Origin: Clostridia bacterium
GTDB lineage: Bacteria > Bacillota > Clostridia > Oscillospirales > Acutalibacteraceae
NCBI GenBank assembly: GCA_017623615.1
Contig: JAGAOT010000002.1
Coordinates: 1-38,321, forward strand
Length of the DNA stretch: 38,321 bases
Direction of reading: 5' to 3'
Shown: positions 1 through 7,447 of the stretch, piece by piece
Numbering within the stretch: the first letter of the stretch is position 1
Layout: the number at the start of each line of letters is the position of its first letter
Notes under the pieces: model-generated
What the model was told of the DNA's origin: nothing
Databases searched by the model: none
What the model saw: the letters and a program-made list of their open reading frames with translations, nothing else
Translations under genes and position numbers: made by a program

Positions 1-84
1 CAGAATAATGAAGGGTGGCTGACACATTTATCTGCGGGCGTGGTGTCCCAATTCCAAATTCCGTCAGACCGGTCACCTTCATAA
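1..84 (+). CDS. Possible 3' end of a mobile-element gene
   Basis: Frame 1 is open from the window edge to a TAA at 82-84 and encodes about 27 residues ending in QIPSDRSPS. The other two plus frames close within a few codons. I do not recognise the peptide. It could be the C-terminus of an element gene whose body lies to the left, or chance open sequence. No terminator follows directly; the next strong hairpin is at 172-195. Confidence 0.2.
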   Translation, partial: QNNEGWLTHLSAGVVSQFQIPSDRSPS

Positions 85-171
85 TATAGGAAAAGCGAAG
101 GCTGTTAAACCCTCGCTTATATATTACCAATTCCAATTTGTTGGACTGATTAAATATAATCATAAGCACAG

Positions 172-199
172 AGCACTTCACTCCGGTGAGGTGCTTTTG
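172..199 (+). terminator. Rho-independent terminator in the mobile element
   Basis: A ten-pair stem (172-181 with 186-195, one G-U pair) closes a TCCG loop and is followed by TTTTGATTT. It would end transcripts coming from the left, before the SOS-type promoter at 271. Confidence 0.6.
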
Positions 200-240
200 A
201 TTTGCTCTTTTTGCAAATCAGTCTTTAGACGGGAGGTCTA
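198..240 (+). repeat. Cluster of short inverted repeats between terminator and SOS promoter
   Basis: TGATTTGC (198-205) pairs perfectly with GCAAATCA (213-220). It is followed by GTCTTTAGAC (221-230) and by TAGAC/GTCTA arms (226-230 and 236-240). The last two share bases and so are mutually exclusive. This could be a second terminator stem, a protein-binding site or a remnant. The sequence alone does not decide. Confidence 0.4.
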
Positions 241-270
241 GAGTCAAATGAAAAACTTTGAAAAAAATCA

Positions 271-320
271 TTGACGAAGGCGAACATTTGTGCTATTATT
301 ACACACAGGACAAATGTTCG
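271..320 (+). promoter_or_regulatory. SOS-type promoter with two LexA-like boxes
   Basis: TTGACG (271-276), a 17-base spacer and TATTAT (294-299) form a strong sigma-A-type promoter. CGAACATTTGTGC (281-293) fills the spacer, and the inverted copy GACAAATGTTCG (309-320) lies just after the expected start site. Both fit the Firmicutes LexA pattern GAAC-N4-GTTC with one or two mismatches in the second half. The placement is ideal for repression. The only gene directly downstream is the small zinc-ribbon protein at 394. The same CGAACATTTGT half appears in the chromosomal promoter at 12586-12646. Confidence 0.7.
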
Positions 321-393
321 TTTATTAAACCCATACGAAGTATGAAACTGTAAAATCACAGAATATCTGAATACGAAATTTGGAGGGTGAAAA

Positions 394-606
394 ATGTATG
401 ATACCCCAAAAGGAACCTGTGTGAATATCAATGCAAGCTGGCATTGTCTGAACTGCGGAAAAATTCTTACGGCAACTCTTAATGAGCAGGGAAAGGCAAA
501 AACAGTTTGCCCGCTGTGTCACAGCGAACAGATTTATCATAAACTGAGCAGAACCCACCGTCGGGTTGATTCGTATGCTCCTAAAAACAACGGACTGAAC
601 TATTAA
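394..606 (+). CDS. Small zinc-ribbon protein of the mobile element, probably SOS-controlled
   Basis: This 70-residue protein has two CxxC knuckles, C18-C21 (after WH) and C39-C42 (CPLCH), spaced like a zinc ribbon. A basic tail around RTHRR follows. There is no signal peptide or membrane segment. A good ribosome binding site (GGAGGG, 382-387) precedes the ATG. It stands alone behind the LexA-boxed promoter at 271-320 and is followed by a terminator at 715, so it looks like a monocistronic damage-inducible gene. Zinc ribbons of this size often bind DNA or RNA polymerase; that role is inference. I do not recognise a named family. It differs from the cysteine-rich KTR proteins common in Firmicutes elements. 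Confidence 0.75.
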   Translation: MYDTPKGTCVNINASWHCLNCGKILTATLNEQGKAKTVCPLCHSEQIYHKLSRTHRRVDSYAPKNNGLNY

Positions 607-616
607 AACTGAATGC

Positions 617-676
617 GCAAGTGAGCTGTATGGTTCTGATGAAATATGCCCGTAAATCCATATAAGAAACACTTGC
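617..676 (+). repeat. Inverted repeat in the untranslated region after the zinc-ribbon gene
   Basis: GCAAGTG (617-623) pairs with CACTTGC (670-676), and TATGG (629-633) with CCATA (658-662), which would give a long loose hairpin in RNA. It lies between the zinc-ribbon gene and the terminator at 715-773. This may be part of a structured leader for the downstream replication operon. I see no open reading frame of note here. Confidence 0.35.
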
Positions 677-714
677 TTGAATGTAAGGAGTTTTCCAGAC
701 ATATTACGTGAGAG

Positions 715-773
715 ACTACCTGCAAGAACAAGAATCGGATTTGTTTCCGCTTCTTTCTTGTAGGTAGTTTTTT
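715..773 (+). terminator. Strong terminator or attenuator before the replication operon
   Basis: A fourteen-pair stem, 715-728 with 755-768 (one G-U), encloses an inner CGGA/TCCG pairing and is followed by TTTTTTA. It ends the SOS transcript or attenuates read-through into the genes from 824 onward. Confidence 0.8.
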
Positions 774-823
774 ATTTAATACATTACTTTTCGGGAAGCC
801 GAAAAACGGAGGTGAACGTCAAA

Positions 824-880
824 ATGCGGGTGAGAAATCAAGTCTTAGACAACGGTTTTTATCCGTCTGCCGGAACGTAG
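824..880 (+). CDS. Eighteen-residue leader-type ORF
   Basis: ATG at 824 is preceded by GGAGGTG (808-814), as good as any site in the window, and reads MRVRNQVLDNGFYPSAGT followed by TAG. It sits between the terminator at 715-773 and the first replication-operon gene at 936. A CGG/CCG hairpin lies inside it. The strong binding site and position suggest a translated leader peptide, but no obvious run of regulatory codons is present, so its function is unknown. Confidence 0.45.
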   Translation: MRVRNQVLDNGFYPSAGT

Positions 881-935
881 GTGTAAGTATATTAACCTGT
901 CGATAACGGACATATTAAACGAATAAGGAGGTAAA

Positions 936-1226
936 ATGTATCATTTAACCAAGTATGAAAAAGAGAATATACTTCTCTCAAATGCCGATGAAGATTTCTG
1001 GTCTGTTTATATCAATTCCAAACCGCTTAAAAGGCGTTTTGCAGAGTTTGACAGAAAGAATCACGGTGTGCTCCGTCACATACGCACAGACCAGTACGGC
1101 GGAGAGTTTTATGAAGTACCGAAATCAAGCATTGCAATAAAGCTTATTCCGCCAAGGACAAAAGAACAGACGGAAAAGGCGAAAGCTCACGCTGAAAAAG
1201 TCGGTCTCGGAAAGAAAGACGGGTGA
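936..1226 (+). CDS. Conserved hypothetical protein of the element's replication operon
   Basis: This 96-residue soluble, charged protein begins MYHLTKYEKE and ends in a Lys-rich tail. The start is supported by AAGGAGG about eight bases upstream. I see no catalytic motif, membrane segment or signal peptide. The gene ends four bases before the replication initiator, so the two are probably translated together. Small proteins at this position are common in Firmicutes conjugative and mobilisable elements, but I cannot assign a function. Confidence 0.7.
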   Translation: MYHLTKYEKENILLSNADEDFWSVYINSKPLKRRFAEFDRKNHGVLRHIRTDQYGGEFYEVPKSSIAIKLIPPRTKEQTEKAKAHAEKVGLGKKDG

Positions 1227-1230
1227 TTCA

Positions 1231-2046
1231 TTGGGCGATAGGGAACAGTTTTCATTTCTGAAGTTTCCCAGAGCGCTGATTGATTCATCTTTGTTTTCTG
1301 ATTTGTCAGTTGATGCAAAATTGCTTTTTGCTATGATACTTGACCGAACGGGACTTTCGGAAATAAATGCAGACAGATTCACCGATTCCTACGGCAATAT
1401 TTTTGTAGTCTACACAATAAATGAAATATGCGAAAAGCTCGGCTGTGCCCGTGCAAAGGCAGTAAGACTTCTCAAAGAATTGCAGAATTCGGGTCTGATA
1501 GAAAAGTACCGTGACGGCTGCGGAAAGCCTTCGAAAATAATAATTGCACCGTCGGCTTTGTCAATGCTCAAAATCGAACCTTACAAGTATCAAAATCAAA
1601 CTTCCGGAAGTGTTAAAACCGAACTTCGTGAAGTATCAGAATCGAACTCTATCTATAATAAAGAGAATAATAATAATAACATCTACATCAATCCATCTAT
1701 CAGTTATGATGAGCTGATAGAAAGTATTGAAGAACAGATTGAATATGACTGTATCAACGGCGATGCCGAAATGGTCAGAGAGATTATTCTCATAATGGCA
1801 GATGTTATGTCGGGAACAACACCTACCGTCAGAATCGGCGGAAGCGATTTCCCGAGAGAGGTCGTTATTTCACGGTTCAAAAAACTTTCGTCGGAGCATA
1901 TTGAATATGTCATCGGCTGCATTGAAAGTTCCACAACAAAAATTAAAAACATAAAATCATATCTCATATCTGCTTTGTATAACGCACCATCCACAATGGC
2001 AAACTCGGTTTCGGCAGAGTTTGCTTTCTATAACAATACTAACTAA
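1231..2046 (+). CDS. Replication initiator protein A (RepA_N-like, with DUF6017-like C-terminus)
   Basis: This 271-residue protein starts at TTG 1231. The N-terminal 105 residues match the RepA_N type: FLKFPRAL, a core around LSVDAKLLFAMILDR, then a winged-helix-like part (IYTINEI-type, ARAKAVRLLKEL) ending GKPSKIIIAP. After a polar linker of Asn and Glu runs, residues 165-265 resemble DUF6017: IEYDC, TPTVRIGGSDFPREVV, HIEYVI, NIKSYLISALYNAP. Such proteins initiate rolling or theta-like replication of integrative elements after excision, and they sit beside small accessory genes and a recombinase as here. The start codon is unusual and its binding site is weak, so translation may depend on the gene four bases upstream. 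Confidence 0.85.
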   Translation: MGDREQFSFLKFPRALIDSSLFSDLSVDAKLLFAMILDRTGLSEINADRFTDSYGNIFVVYTINEICEKLGCARAKAVRLLKELQNSGLIEKYRDGCGKPSKIIIAPSALSMLKIEPYKYQNQTSGSVKTELREVSESNSIYNKENNNNNIYINPSISYDELIESIEEQIEYDCINGDAEMVREIILIMADVMSGTTPTVRIGGSDFPREVVISRFKKLSSEHIEYVIGCIESSTTKIKNIKSYLISALYNAPSTMANSVSAEFAFYNNTN

Positions 2047-2122
2047 TAAAAGGAGATTGAAAAATTCGTAAGAATAAACAGAAACTTTTGGCAAAAAATA
2101 TCAGAAAGAAAGGGGATGGCTT

Positions 2123-2311
2123 ATGGAGATAGATAACGGACAGAATTCAGGCAGAAAAATGAGTGAAGCGGAAAAACAAAGTGTTATTGAAAAGCTTTGG
2201 CTCATTTATTTCAACGATACTCTTTACGGAAAAGGTCTGATAAGCGAATCTGAAAGAAACCGTATGGCAAACAAGATTCATTCCCGTAAGCCGTCAAACC
2301 AATCAAGATAA
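2123..2311 (+). CDS. Small SHOCT-like conserved protein of the element
   Basis: This 62-residue protein has a C-terminal helical motif (LYGKGLISESERNRMANKI) that resembles the short SHOCT-type helices found at the ends of many Firmicutes proteins. AAAGGGG precedes the ATG. It lies between the replication initiator and the recombinase, a conserved slot in such elements. It may act in oligomerisation or regulation of the recombinase, but that is inference from position only. Confidence 0.65.
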   Translation: MEIDNGQNSGRKMSEAEKQSVIEKLWLIYFNDTLYGKGLISESERNRMANKIHSRKPSNQSR

Positions 2312-2320
2312 ATTTCGCTC

Positions 2321-2373
2321 TTGATTTTCTTTTGCGTTTATGCTAATATATAGATAATGATTTAACGAAATCA
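2321..2373 (+). promoter_or_regulatory. Promoter of the serine recombinase with a palindrome at the start site
   Basis: TTGATT (2321-2326), a 17-base spacer and TAATAT (2344-2349) form the promoter. TGATTT-aacg-AAATCA (2358-2373) is a perfect palindrome over the expected transcription start, a typical operator position. The gene's ribosome binding site GGAGGG is at 2384-2389. Having its own promoter lets the recombinase be switched independently of the replication genes. Confidence 0.6.
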
Positions 2374-2400
2374 TATTCAATATGGAGGGATTGTAGATAA

Positions 2401-4149
2401 ATGGATATACATAGCGTTAGAATGCAAATGAGAATGAAAAGCATATATGAGATTCCGCTCAGGGTAACATATTATGCCCGTGTTTCGACGGACAGCGATG
2501 AGCAGTTGAATTCACTCGGCAATCAGGTAAGCTTTTACGAGAATTTTATCCGTAAGCATCTTCCCTGGACTTTTGTGCCGGGTTACGTTGACGAGGGCCT
2601 GTCGGGTATTTCGGTAAAGAAAAGAGAAAATTTCAACAGAATGATTGATGATGCGGCAGACGGAAAGTTCGATTTGGTTATCACCAAAGAAATCTCACGT
2701 TTTGCAAGAAATACTCTCGATTCGATTCAGTTTACCCGTCAGCTTCTCGGATACGGTGTCGGCGTATTCTTTCAGAATGACAACATAAATACCCTTGAAG
2801 AAGACAGCGAACTCAGACTTTCGATTATGTCCTCAATTGCGCAGGAAGAACTCCGCAAGCTTTCGAGCCGAGTTAAGTTCGGTCATCAGCAGGCAATCAA
2901 GTCAAACGTTGTTCTTGGCAACAGCAATATATTCGGCTACAAAAAACTTGATAAAAGGCTTGTTATTGACGAAGAACAGGCAGAAATGGTAAGAGAATTG
3001 TTTGAACTTTATGCAACCGATCAATACAGCATGAAGCAGATTGAAACAATTTTCTGGGACAAGGGATACCGTAATAACAAGGGCAATAAAATTGCTCACT
3101 CAACAATGTCAAATATGATTTCAAATCCCAAGTACAAGGGATACTATGTCGGCAACAAAGTCCGTGTTGTTGATATGTTCACAAAGAAACAGAAGTTCCT
3201 GCCACCTGAAGAATGGGTTATGTTCAAAGATGAAACAGGTGAAATTGTGCCTGCCATCGTTTCGGAAGAATTATGGGATAAGGCAAATGTGATTCTTCGA
3301 AGAAGAAGCGAAGATGTAAAAGCACGTCAGGGTATTTGTAACCATGCAAATCTGCTGACGGGTAAACTTTTCTGTATGGACTGCGGAACAGCATATTACC
3401 GCCGTGAATCCAAGGACAGAAGCGGAAACAAAAACAGTAAATGGATATGCTCGGGCAAAATCAAAGGCGGTTCCGATTCCTGCGCATCGTTCGCAATTTA
3501 TGAAGAAGAAATCAAACCGGTTCTTTTTGAAGTTTTCCGTGATACAAAAGCAAACGCCGATGCACTTGTTGAAGAATATTTGCGTGATTACGCAGAAATG
3601 ACTGATAACGGGAAATTACCCAAAAGAATAAAAGAACTCGAAAAGAAGATAGATTTTGCTTTGCAGAAAAAAGCAAAGCTGCTTGAATTCAATGTTGCAG
3701 GTCAGATTACCGACAGAGATTTCTTTGAGATGACAGAGCAATGCAACAATGAAATCAAAGAAACGGAAGAACTGATTAGAGAGCTTTCAGAAACACTTGA
3801 ATCAAGCGAAGAATTCAAAAAACACATCAATGCCGTTCGCAGTGCGATTGCCGCAGCTCAGTCTGATGCGAGATGCGGAATAATTTCAAAAGAATTCGTT
3901 GATACCTATATAGATAAGATTTATGTGACTCCCGTTGATGAGAATACGATGAAGTTAAGTATCAAGATTTTCTCAGGAGAATCAACGGAAAAATACCTCG
4001 AAAAGTTCAGACGTCACGTGGGACAAATGAAGTCCGTATCTGACAGCCACACAAAAAATCAAGGAATATCAACGGTTTCAGGCTCTGAAAATTCTGCGGG
4101 TCAAACGAGCAAGAAGATGATTGAGGCTTATGAAAACGGCATGAAATAA
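2401..4149 (+). CDS. Large serine recombinase (integrase/excisionase of the element)
   Basis: This 582-residue protein catalyses site-specific integration and excision of the element. The N-terminal resolvase domain has the nucleophile Ser29 in YYARVST, with the conserved EISRFARN and the E helix around SSIAQEELRKLSSRVK. The Recombinase domain follows (about 175-285, with GYKK and NPKYKGYYVGNK). A zinc ribbon occupies roughly 330-375 (CMDCG and CSGK, with a later Cys). A Lys/Glu-rich coiled coil covers about 405-480. This layout is that of TndX/TnpX-like transposon recombinases. It is the last gene of the element, and the attachment site must lie just beyond its stop codon. The length is normal and I see no disruption. 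Confidence 0.93.
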   Translation: MDIHSVRMQMRMKSIYEIPLRVTYYARVSTDSDEQLNSLGNQVSFYENFIRKHLPWTFVPGYVDEGLSGISVKKRENFNRMIDDAADGKFDLVITKEISRFARNTLDSIQFTRQLLGYGVGVFFQNDNINTLEEDSELRLSIMSSIAQEELRKLSSRVKFGHQQAIKSNVVLGNSNIFGYKKLDKRLVIDEEQAEMVRELFELYATDQYSMKQIETIFWDKGYRNNKGNKIAHSTMSNMISNPKYKGYYVGNKVRVVDMFTKKQKFLPPEEWVMFKDETGEIVPAIVSEELWDKANVILRRRSEDVKARQGICNHANLLTGKLFCMDCGTAYYRRESKDRSGNKNSKWICSGKIKGGSDSCASFAIYEEEIKPVLFEVFRDTKANADALVEEYLRDYAEMTDNGKLPKRIKELEKKIDFALQKKAKLLEFNVAGQITDRDFFEMTEQCNNEIKETEELIRELSETLESSEEFKKHINAVRSAIAAAQSDARCGIISKEFVDTYIDKIYVTPVDENTMKLSIKIFSGESTEKYLEKFRRHVGQMKSVSDSHTKNQGISTVSGSENSAGQTSKKMIEAYENGMK

Positions 4150-4166
4150 GTCCGCTCTCATATAAA

Positions 4167-4198
4167 AAGAACCGTCGCGGGTTTCCGCGGCGGTTCTT
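4167..4198 (-). terminator. Terminator of the plsC operon, abutting the element end
   Basis: A fourteen-pair GC-rich stem (4167-4180 with 4185-4198, one G-U) has a GTTT loop. On the minus strand it is followed by TTTTTATA, so it serves plsC. On the plus strand the tail is poor (GATTTAT). The recombinase stop is only 17 bases away, so the element-chromosome junction must lie in or near 4150-4166. Confidence 0.8.
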
Positions 4199-4201
4199 GA
4201 T

Positions 4202-4855
4202 TTATGCTTCTTTTGATACACAGTATCTTTTGGCTCTTTCAAATTCTTCGGGTGTTCCGTAGCCCTCGGCGAGATTTTCGTTTATAAGCTTTACTATTTC
4301 TGCGTGAAGCCGGTTGTTAGCTTGTTCAACTGTCATTCCCTTTGTTGAAAACGGTTTGCCGATTCTTGAGCAAAGTGTTTTGCTTCTGAACTTATATTCG
4401 CCCGTAACGGCTACCGGCACCATCATTGCCTCGTTTTTGCATGCAAGAGATGCCGCGCCGAATTTAAATTCGCCAAGCAAATTATCGGTTTTGTTTCTTG
4501 TTCCCTCGGGGAAAATGCCCAACACGCCGCCGTTTGAAAGCACGGCGTTTGCAGAATCCTTCGCTTCCTCGTCGTGCCCGTTGCGGTTGACGCATATGCA
4601 GCCTGCAAGCTTGAAAAACCAAGCAAATTTGCCCTTGAAATATTCGGATTTTGCCATGTAGTTTATCGGTCTGTGGGTCGCAGGTGCAGCAAGGCATTGG
4701 TCAAGAACATGCTTATGGTTGCTGCAAACAACAACCGCGCCCTTCTTGGGAATGTTGCCTTTTCCGAACACACGCGGGCTGTAATAGAGATAAAACACGG
4801 GAATAAGCAGGGGAGCAAGCAAACGATAGCCCCATGTTCTCGGCTTTTTGGCCAT
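4202..4855 (-). CDS. plsC: 1-acyl-sn-glycerol-3-phosphate acyltransferase (PlsC family)
   Basis: This membrane-associated acyltransferase adds a fatty acyl chain to lysophosphatidic acid or a related acceptor. The HX4D motif is H47-D52 (SNHKHVLD), and the acceptor-binding FPEGTRN is at 115-121. A hydrophobic N-terminal stretch (about 11-25) may anchor it. The family length is usual (217 residues). I chose the ATG at 4855, which overlaps the TGA of the upstream ligase as TGATG and is ten bases from GGAGG. A TTG two codons upstream is possible but too close to that site. It is the last gene of an operon with an acyl-CoA ligase and an ECF sigma factor, which suggests both enzymes act on the same acyl chains. 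The exact acceptor is unknown. Confidence 0.88.
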   Translation of the reverse strand: MAKKPRTWGYRLLAPLLIPVFYLYYSPRVFGKGNIPKKGAVVVCSNHKHVLDQCLAAPATHRPINYMAKSEYFKGKFAWFFKLAGCICVNRNGHDEEAKDSANAVLSNGGVLGIFPEGTRNKTDNLLGEFKFGAASLACKNEAMMVPVAVTGEYKFRSKTLCSRIGKPFSTKGMTVEQANNRLHAEIVKLINENLAEGYGTPEEFERAKRYCVSKEA

Positions 4856-6564
4856 CAGCAAACAGCCTCCCTTGCGCTTTCCTTCTGGAGCTTCATGAAA
4901 TCAATCTTGTTATAGGCTGTTTTGGGAAGAAGGTCAACAAATTCATATTTATAGGGCACGCTGTAATGCATGAGCTTCTTTTTGCAGTATGCTCGGATTT
5001 CTTCTTTGGTTTCGTCGCTTTTTTCTTTTCCGTTTTTAAGGACGATATATGCTTTTGCAACCTCTTTTTTATACTGATGAGGAACGGAAACAACAACGCA
5101 TTTCTCAACAAAGTCAAGCTCTTCAACAACGCTTTCAATCTGTGTGGGATAAACGTTGAAGCCCGATGTTATCATCATTCGCTTAATTCGGAGCTTGTAG
5201 TGCACAAAGCCGTCCTCATCAATCGCCGCCATGTCGCCCGTATGGAGCCACACCTTGCCGTCGGCATGAACGCACAGAGTATTCTTGGTTTCTTCGGGAT
5301 TGTTTCTGTAGCCTATCATAACAGTCGGTCCGCTCACGCAAAGCTCGCCGTCCTCGCCGGCGGGAAGAACATTGGTTGTGCCGGGCTCGACGACACACAT
5401 TTCTGTGCCGATAAGCGGTTTGCCGATTGTTCTTGACTTGTAGTTTTCGCCAACGGAAAGGCTGAGCGCGGCAAGTCCCTCTGTCATGCCGTAGCCCTCA
5501 CAGATTTTTATGCTTGAATTGTGAGCGGCTAAAAATTCGTTTACGCTGTTTTCAAGCTTTTCAGGCAGGGTATCGCCGCCGCTGACAGCATATTTGAGGA
5601 ATGAAAAATCAATTTTATCCGTACCCTTTGCTTTAAGCAAAGCATCATACAAGGTGGGAACACCGAAAAGCATTGTCGGCTTATATTTTTTGAGAATGCT
5701 GGCGAATTTTTTGGCATTGAACTGCGGAATCAAAACGGAGCATGCGCCGAAGCAGAACGAAACATGAACGCAAACGCCAAGACCGAAGCCGTGGAAAATG
5801 GGCAGAATTGCAAGAATTTTATCGCCTGCTTTTACATCTCTCAAGGTGAGCACGGCTTGAATGCCGAAAGCGTTGAAGTTATAGTTGGAAAGCATTATAT
5901 CCTTCGGAGTACCCGTTGTGCCGCCGCTGTGAAGAATAACGGCAACTTCGCGGTTTTTGCCATCCTTGGGGCTGTATTCCGCAACTGTTCTTGACTTTTC
6001 GGCAAATTCGCTCCATGAAAGATATCTTTTATCCGATTTGTCATATTTGAAGCTCTTTATGCATTTGAGGGCATAGAGCTTTTTCATAACAAAAGGCATT
6101 GAATTGCCTGCGGATGCGACAATCGCCTTTTTAACCGAGGTTTTGTCGATGATTTTTGAGATTTTTTCCGTGCAGATGTCAACGCAAAGCAAAACCTTGC
6201 TTTTAACTCTGTTAATATGATTTTTAATTTCTTCCTGCGCCGAAAGAGGGTGAAGAATATTTGCAACCGCGCCTATTCTGTTGAGCGCATAAATGCTGAT
6301 AACCGCCTCGGGGGTGTTGGGCATGATGATTGTAACAATATCGCCCTTGCGAACTCCCAAAGCGTAATATGCACCCGAAATTTCTTCGATTTTTTTTACA
6401 AGATTGCAAAAAGTGCATTTTGTTCCGAAATACTCATAAGCAAGAGAGTCGGGTTGGCTTTCCGCCGCAATTTTGAGCATCCCGAACATTGAAACGTCGG
6501 GCACTTCAAAACCGAGGGGAAGTTCGCTGTTTTCATACTTAAAAAACGGATTTGCTGATACCAT
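4855..6564 (-). CDS. AMP-forming acyl-CoA (or acyl-carrier) ligase
   Basis: This 569-residue member of the ANL superfamily activates a carboxylic acid with ATP and passes it to CoA or a carrier. Visible motifs are the P-loop HSGGTTGTPK (212-221), GYGMTEG (357-363), TGD (442-444), the hinge region around ITSGFNVYP (465-473), and the C-terminal catalytic Lys at about 553 in AYNKIDF. The overall type is closest to long-chain fatty acid ligases (FadD-like). It overlaps the PlsC-like acyltransferase by one base and follows the anti-sigma gene by 13 bases. It may therefore activate fatty acids for lipid assembly. CoA versus ACP specificity cannot be judged. Confidence 0.85.
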   Translation of the reverse strand: MVSANPFFKYENSELPLGFEVPDVSMFGMLKIAAESQPDSLAYEYFGTKCTFCNLVKKIEEISGAYYALGVRKGDIVTIIMPNTPEAVISIYALNRIGAVANILHPLSAQEEIKNHINRVKSKVLLCVDICTEKISKIIDKTSVKKAIVASAGNSMPFVMKKLYALKCIKSFKYDKSDKRYLSWSEFAEKSRTVAEYSPKDGKNREVAVILHSGGTTGTPKDIMLSNYNFNAFGIQAVLTLRDVKAGDKILAILPIFHGFGLGVCVHVSFCFGACSVLIPQFNAKKFASILKKYKPTMLFGVPTLYDALLKAKGTDKIDFSFLKYAVSGGDTLPEKLENSVNEFLAAHNSSIKICEGYGMTEGLAALSLSVGENYKSRTIGKPLIGTEMCVVEPGTTNVLPAGEDGELCVSGPTVMIGYRNNPEETKNTLCVHADGKVWLHTGDMAAIDEDGFVHYKLRIKRMMITSGFNVYPTQIESVVEELDFVEKCVVVSVPHQYKKEVAKAYIVLKNGKEKSDETKEEIRAYCKKKLMHYSVPYKYEFVDLLPKTAYNKIDFMKLQKESAREAVC

Positions 6565-6577
6565 AGTCTTTTTAACC

Positions 6578-6793
6578 TCACATTATATTTATATCTTGTT
6601 TCATTCCGCGGGCAATCAAAAATGTGCTGACCGCCAAAAAAGCTACGGCAGACGCCGCTGCAAAATATTTGCCCGATATTTCTTTTCTGTCTGCATTTTT
6701 AATCAGACATTCCGTAATGCGGTCTTTACCCGCCTGACTGAGCGAAAGCGAACCGATTATTCTCACATATTCTCGGATATCATGGTCAATCAC
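6578..6793 (-). CDS. Small single-span membrane protein, probable anti-sigma factor
   Basis: This 71-residue protein has a polar N-terminal part of about 40 residues (with SLSLSQAGKDRITECLI), one membrane span (about 43-63, YFAAASAVAFLAVSTFLIA), and a tail of only a few residues. Its start overlaps the stop of the ECF sigma gene by four bases (ATGA), the classic arrangement for a sigma/anti-sigma pair. The soluble part lacks the HxxxCxxC zinc motif of ZAS-type anti-sigmas, and there is no outer sensor domain. The function rests on position and topology rather than on family recognition. Confidence 0.6.
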   Translation of the reverse strand: MIDHDIREYVRIIGSLSLSQAGKDRITECLIKNADRKEISGKYFAAASAVAFLAVSTFLIARGMKQDINIM

Positions 6794-7281
6794 AGTAATT
6801 TCTCCTTTTCAAATTCTTTTTTCAGTAATTCTCTGCCCTTTTGAATGCGTTTTCTGACGGCATCTTCGCTTATGCCGATTATTTCGGCGATTTCCGCGCT
6901 TCGATAGCCCTCAACATAATAAAGAGTCATTACTACCTTGTGTTTTGCAGGCAGACTCATTATGAGCTCAAAGGTTTCGTAATCATTTTCGCCGATTCCG
7001 ATATTTTCGATATCGTCTAAGTTAACCGTTTCTCTTTTCAGCCTGAACATAAGCATGTTTTTGCTGATGTTTGCCGCAACCTTTATCAGCCATGCTTTGC
7101 GGTGCTCTTCACCGTTAAACTCCGGCGCTTTGGTGATATATTTCAACAAAGTTTCCTGAACGGCATCCTCCGCATCCTCCGGATTGCAGAGAATACAGTA
7201 GGATATTCTGAAAATCAAGGAACTGTATTTATCAACAAGCTCTTTTATTTCTTCTTCCGATTTATTTGCTTTTTGCGTCAC
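6790..7281 (-). CDS. ECF-type RNA polymerase sigma factor
   Basis: This 163-residue sigma-70 family protein directs RNA polymerase to alternative promoters. Region 2 is seen in SLIFRISYCILCNPEDAEDAVQET-type sequence with the DAVQE core and KAWLIKVAAN. Region 4 helix-turn-helix is YRSAEIAEIIGISEDAVRKRIQKGRELL. I chose GTG at 7281, eleven bases after GGAGG (7293-7297). The GTG at 7293 overlaps that site and cannot use it. It leads an operon with a small membrane protein, an acyl ligase and PlsC. ECF factors usually activate their own operon; no clear ECF promoter could be picked out by eye upstream. Confidence 0.9.
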   Translation of the reverse strand: MTQKANKSEEEIKELVDKYSSLIFRISYCILCNPEDAEDAVQETLLKYITKAPEFNGEEHRKAWLIKVAANISKNMLMFRLKRETVNLDDIENIGIGENDYETFELIMSLPAKHKVVMTLYYVEGYRSAEIAEIIGISEDAVRKRIQKGRELLKKEFEKEKLL

Positions 7282-7403
7282 GCCCGAAAACACCTCCTTT
7301 TTCGATAATGCCCATTAAAGGAAACAATAAAGAAGCAAAAAATGTGAATTATTTTTTGTTAACAATTTGTGAACTTTAATAAAGCTGCCGTAAATCAGGC
7401 AAA

Positions 7404-7436
7404 AAAGACTTGCATACAGAAAGCATGCAAGTCTTT
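7404..7436 (-). terminator. Terminator of the GH43/GH51 operon
   Basis: A perfect twelve-pair stem (7404-7415 with 7425-7436) is followed on the minus strand by TTTTTT. It lies 12 bases after the stop of the GH51 gene. Confidence 0.85.
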
Positions 7437-7447
7437 GTAACTTTTGT

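Noticed and set aside
2046-2125. Small ORF of about 22-26 codons after the replication initiator, with AAAGGAG
   Set aside because: It would need an ATT start, which is very rare, and I see no conserved motif, so I do not call it.
4855-4861. TTG start for the PlsC-like gene
   Set aside because: It is four bases from GGAGG, too close; the ATG at 4855 has ten-base spacing and overlaps the upstream stop.
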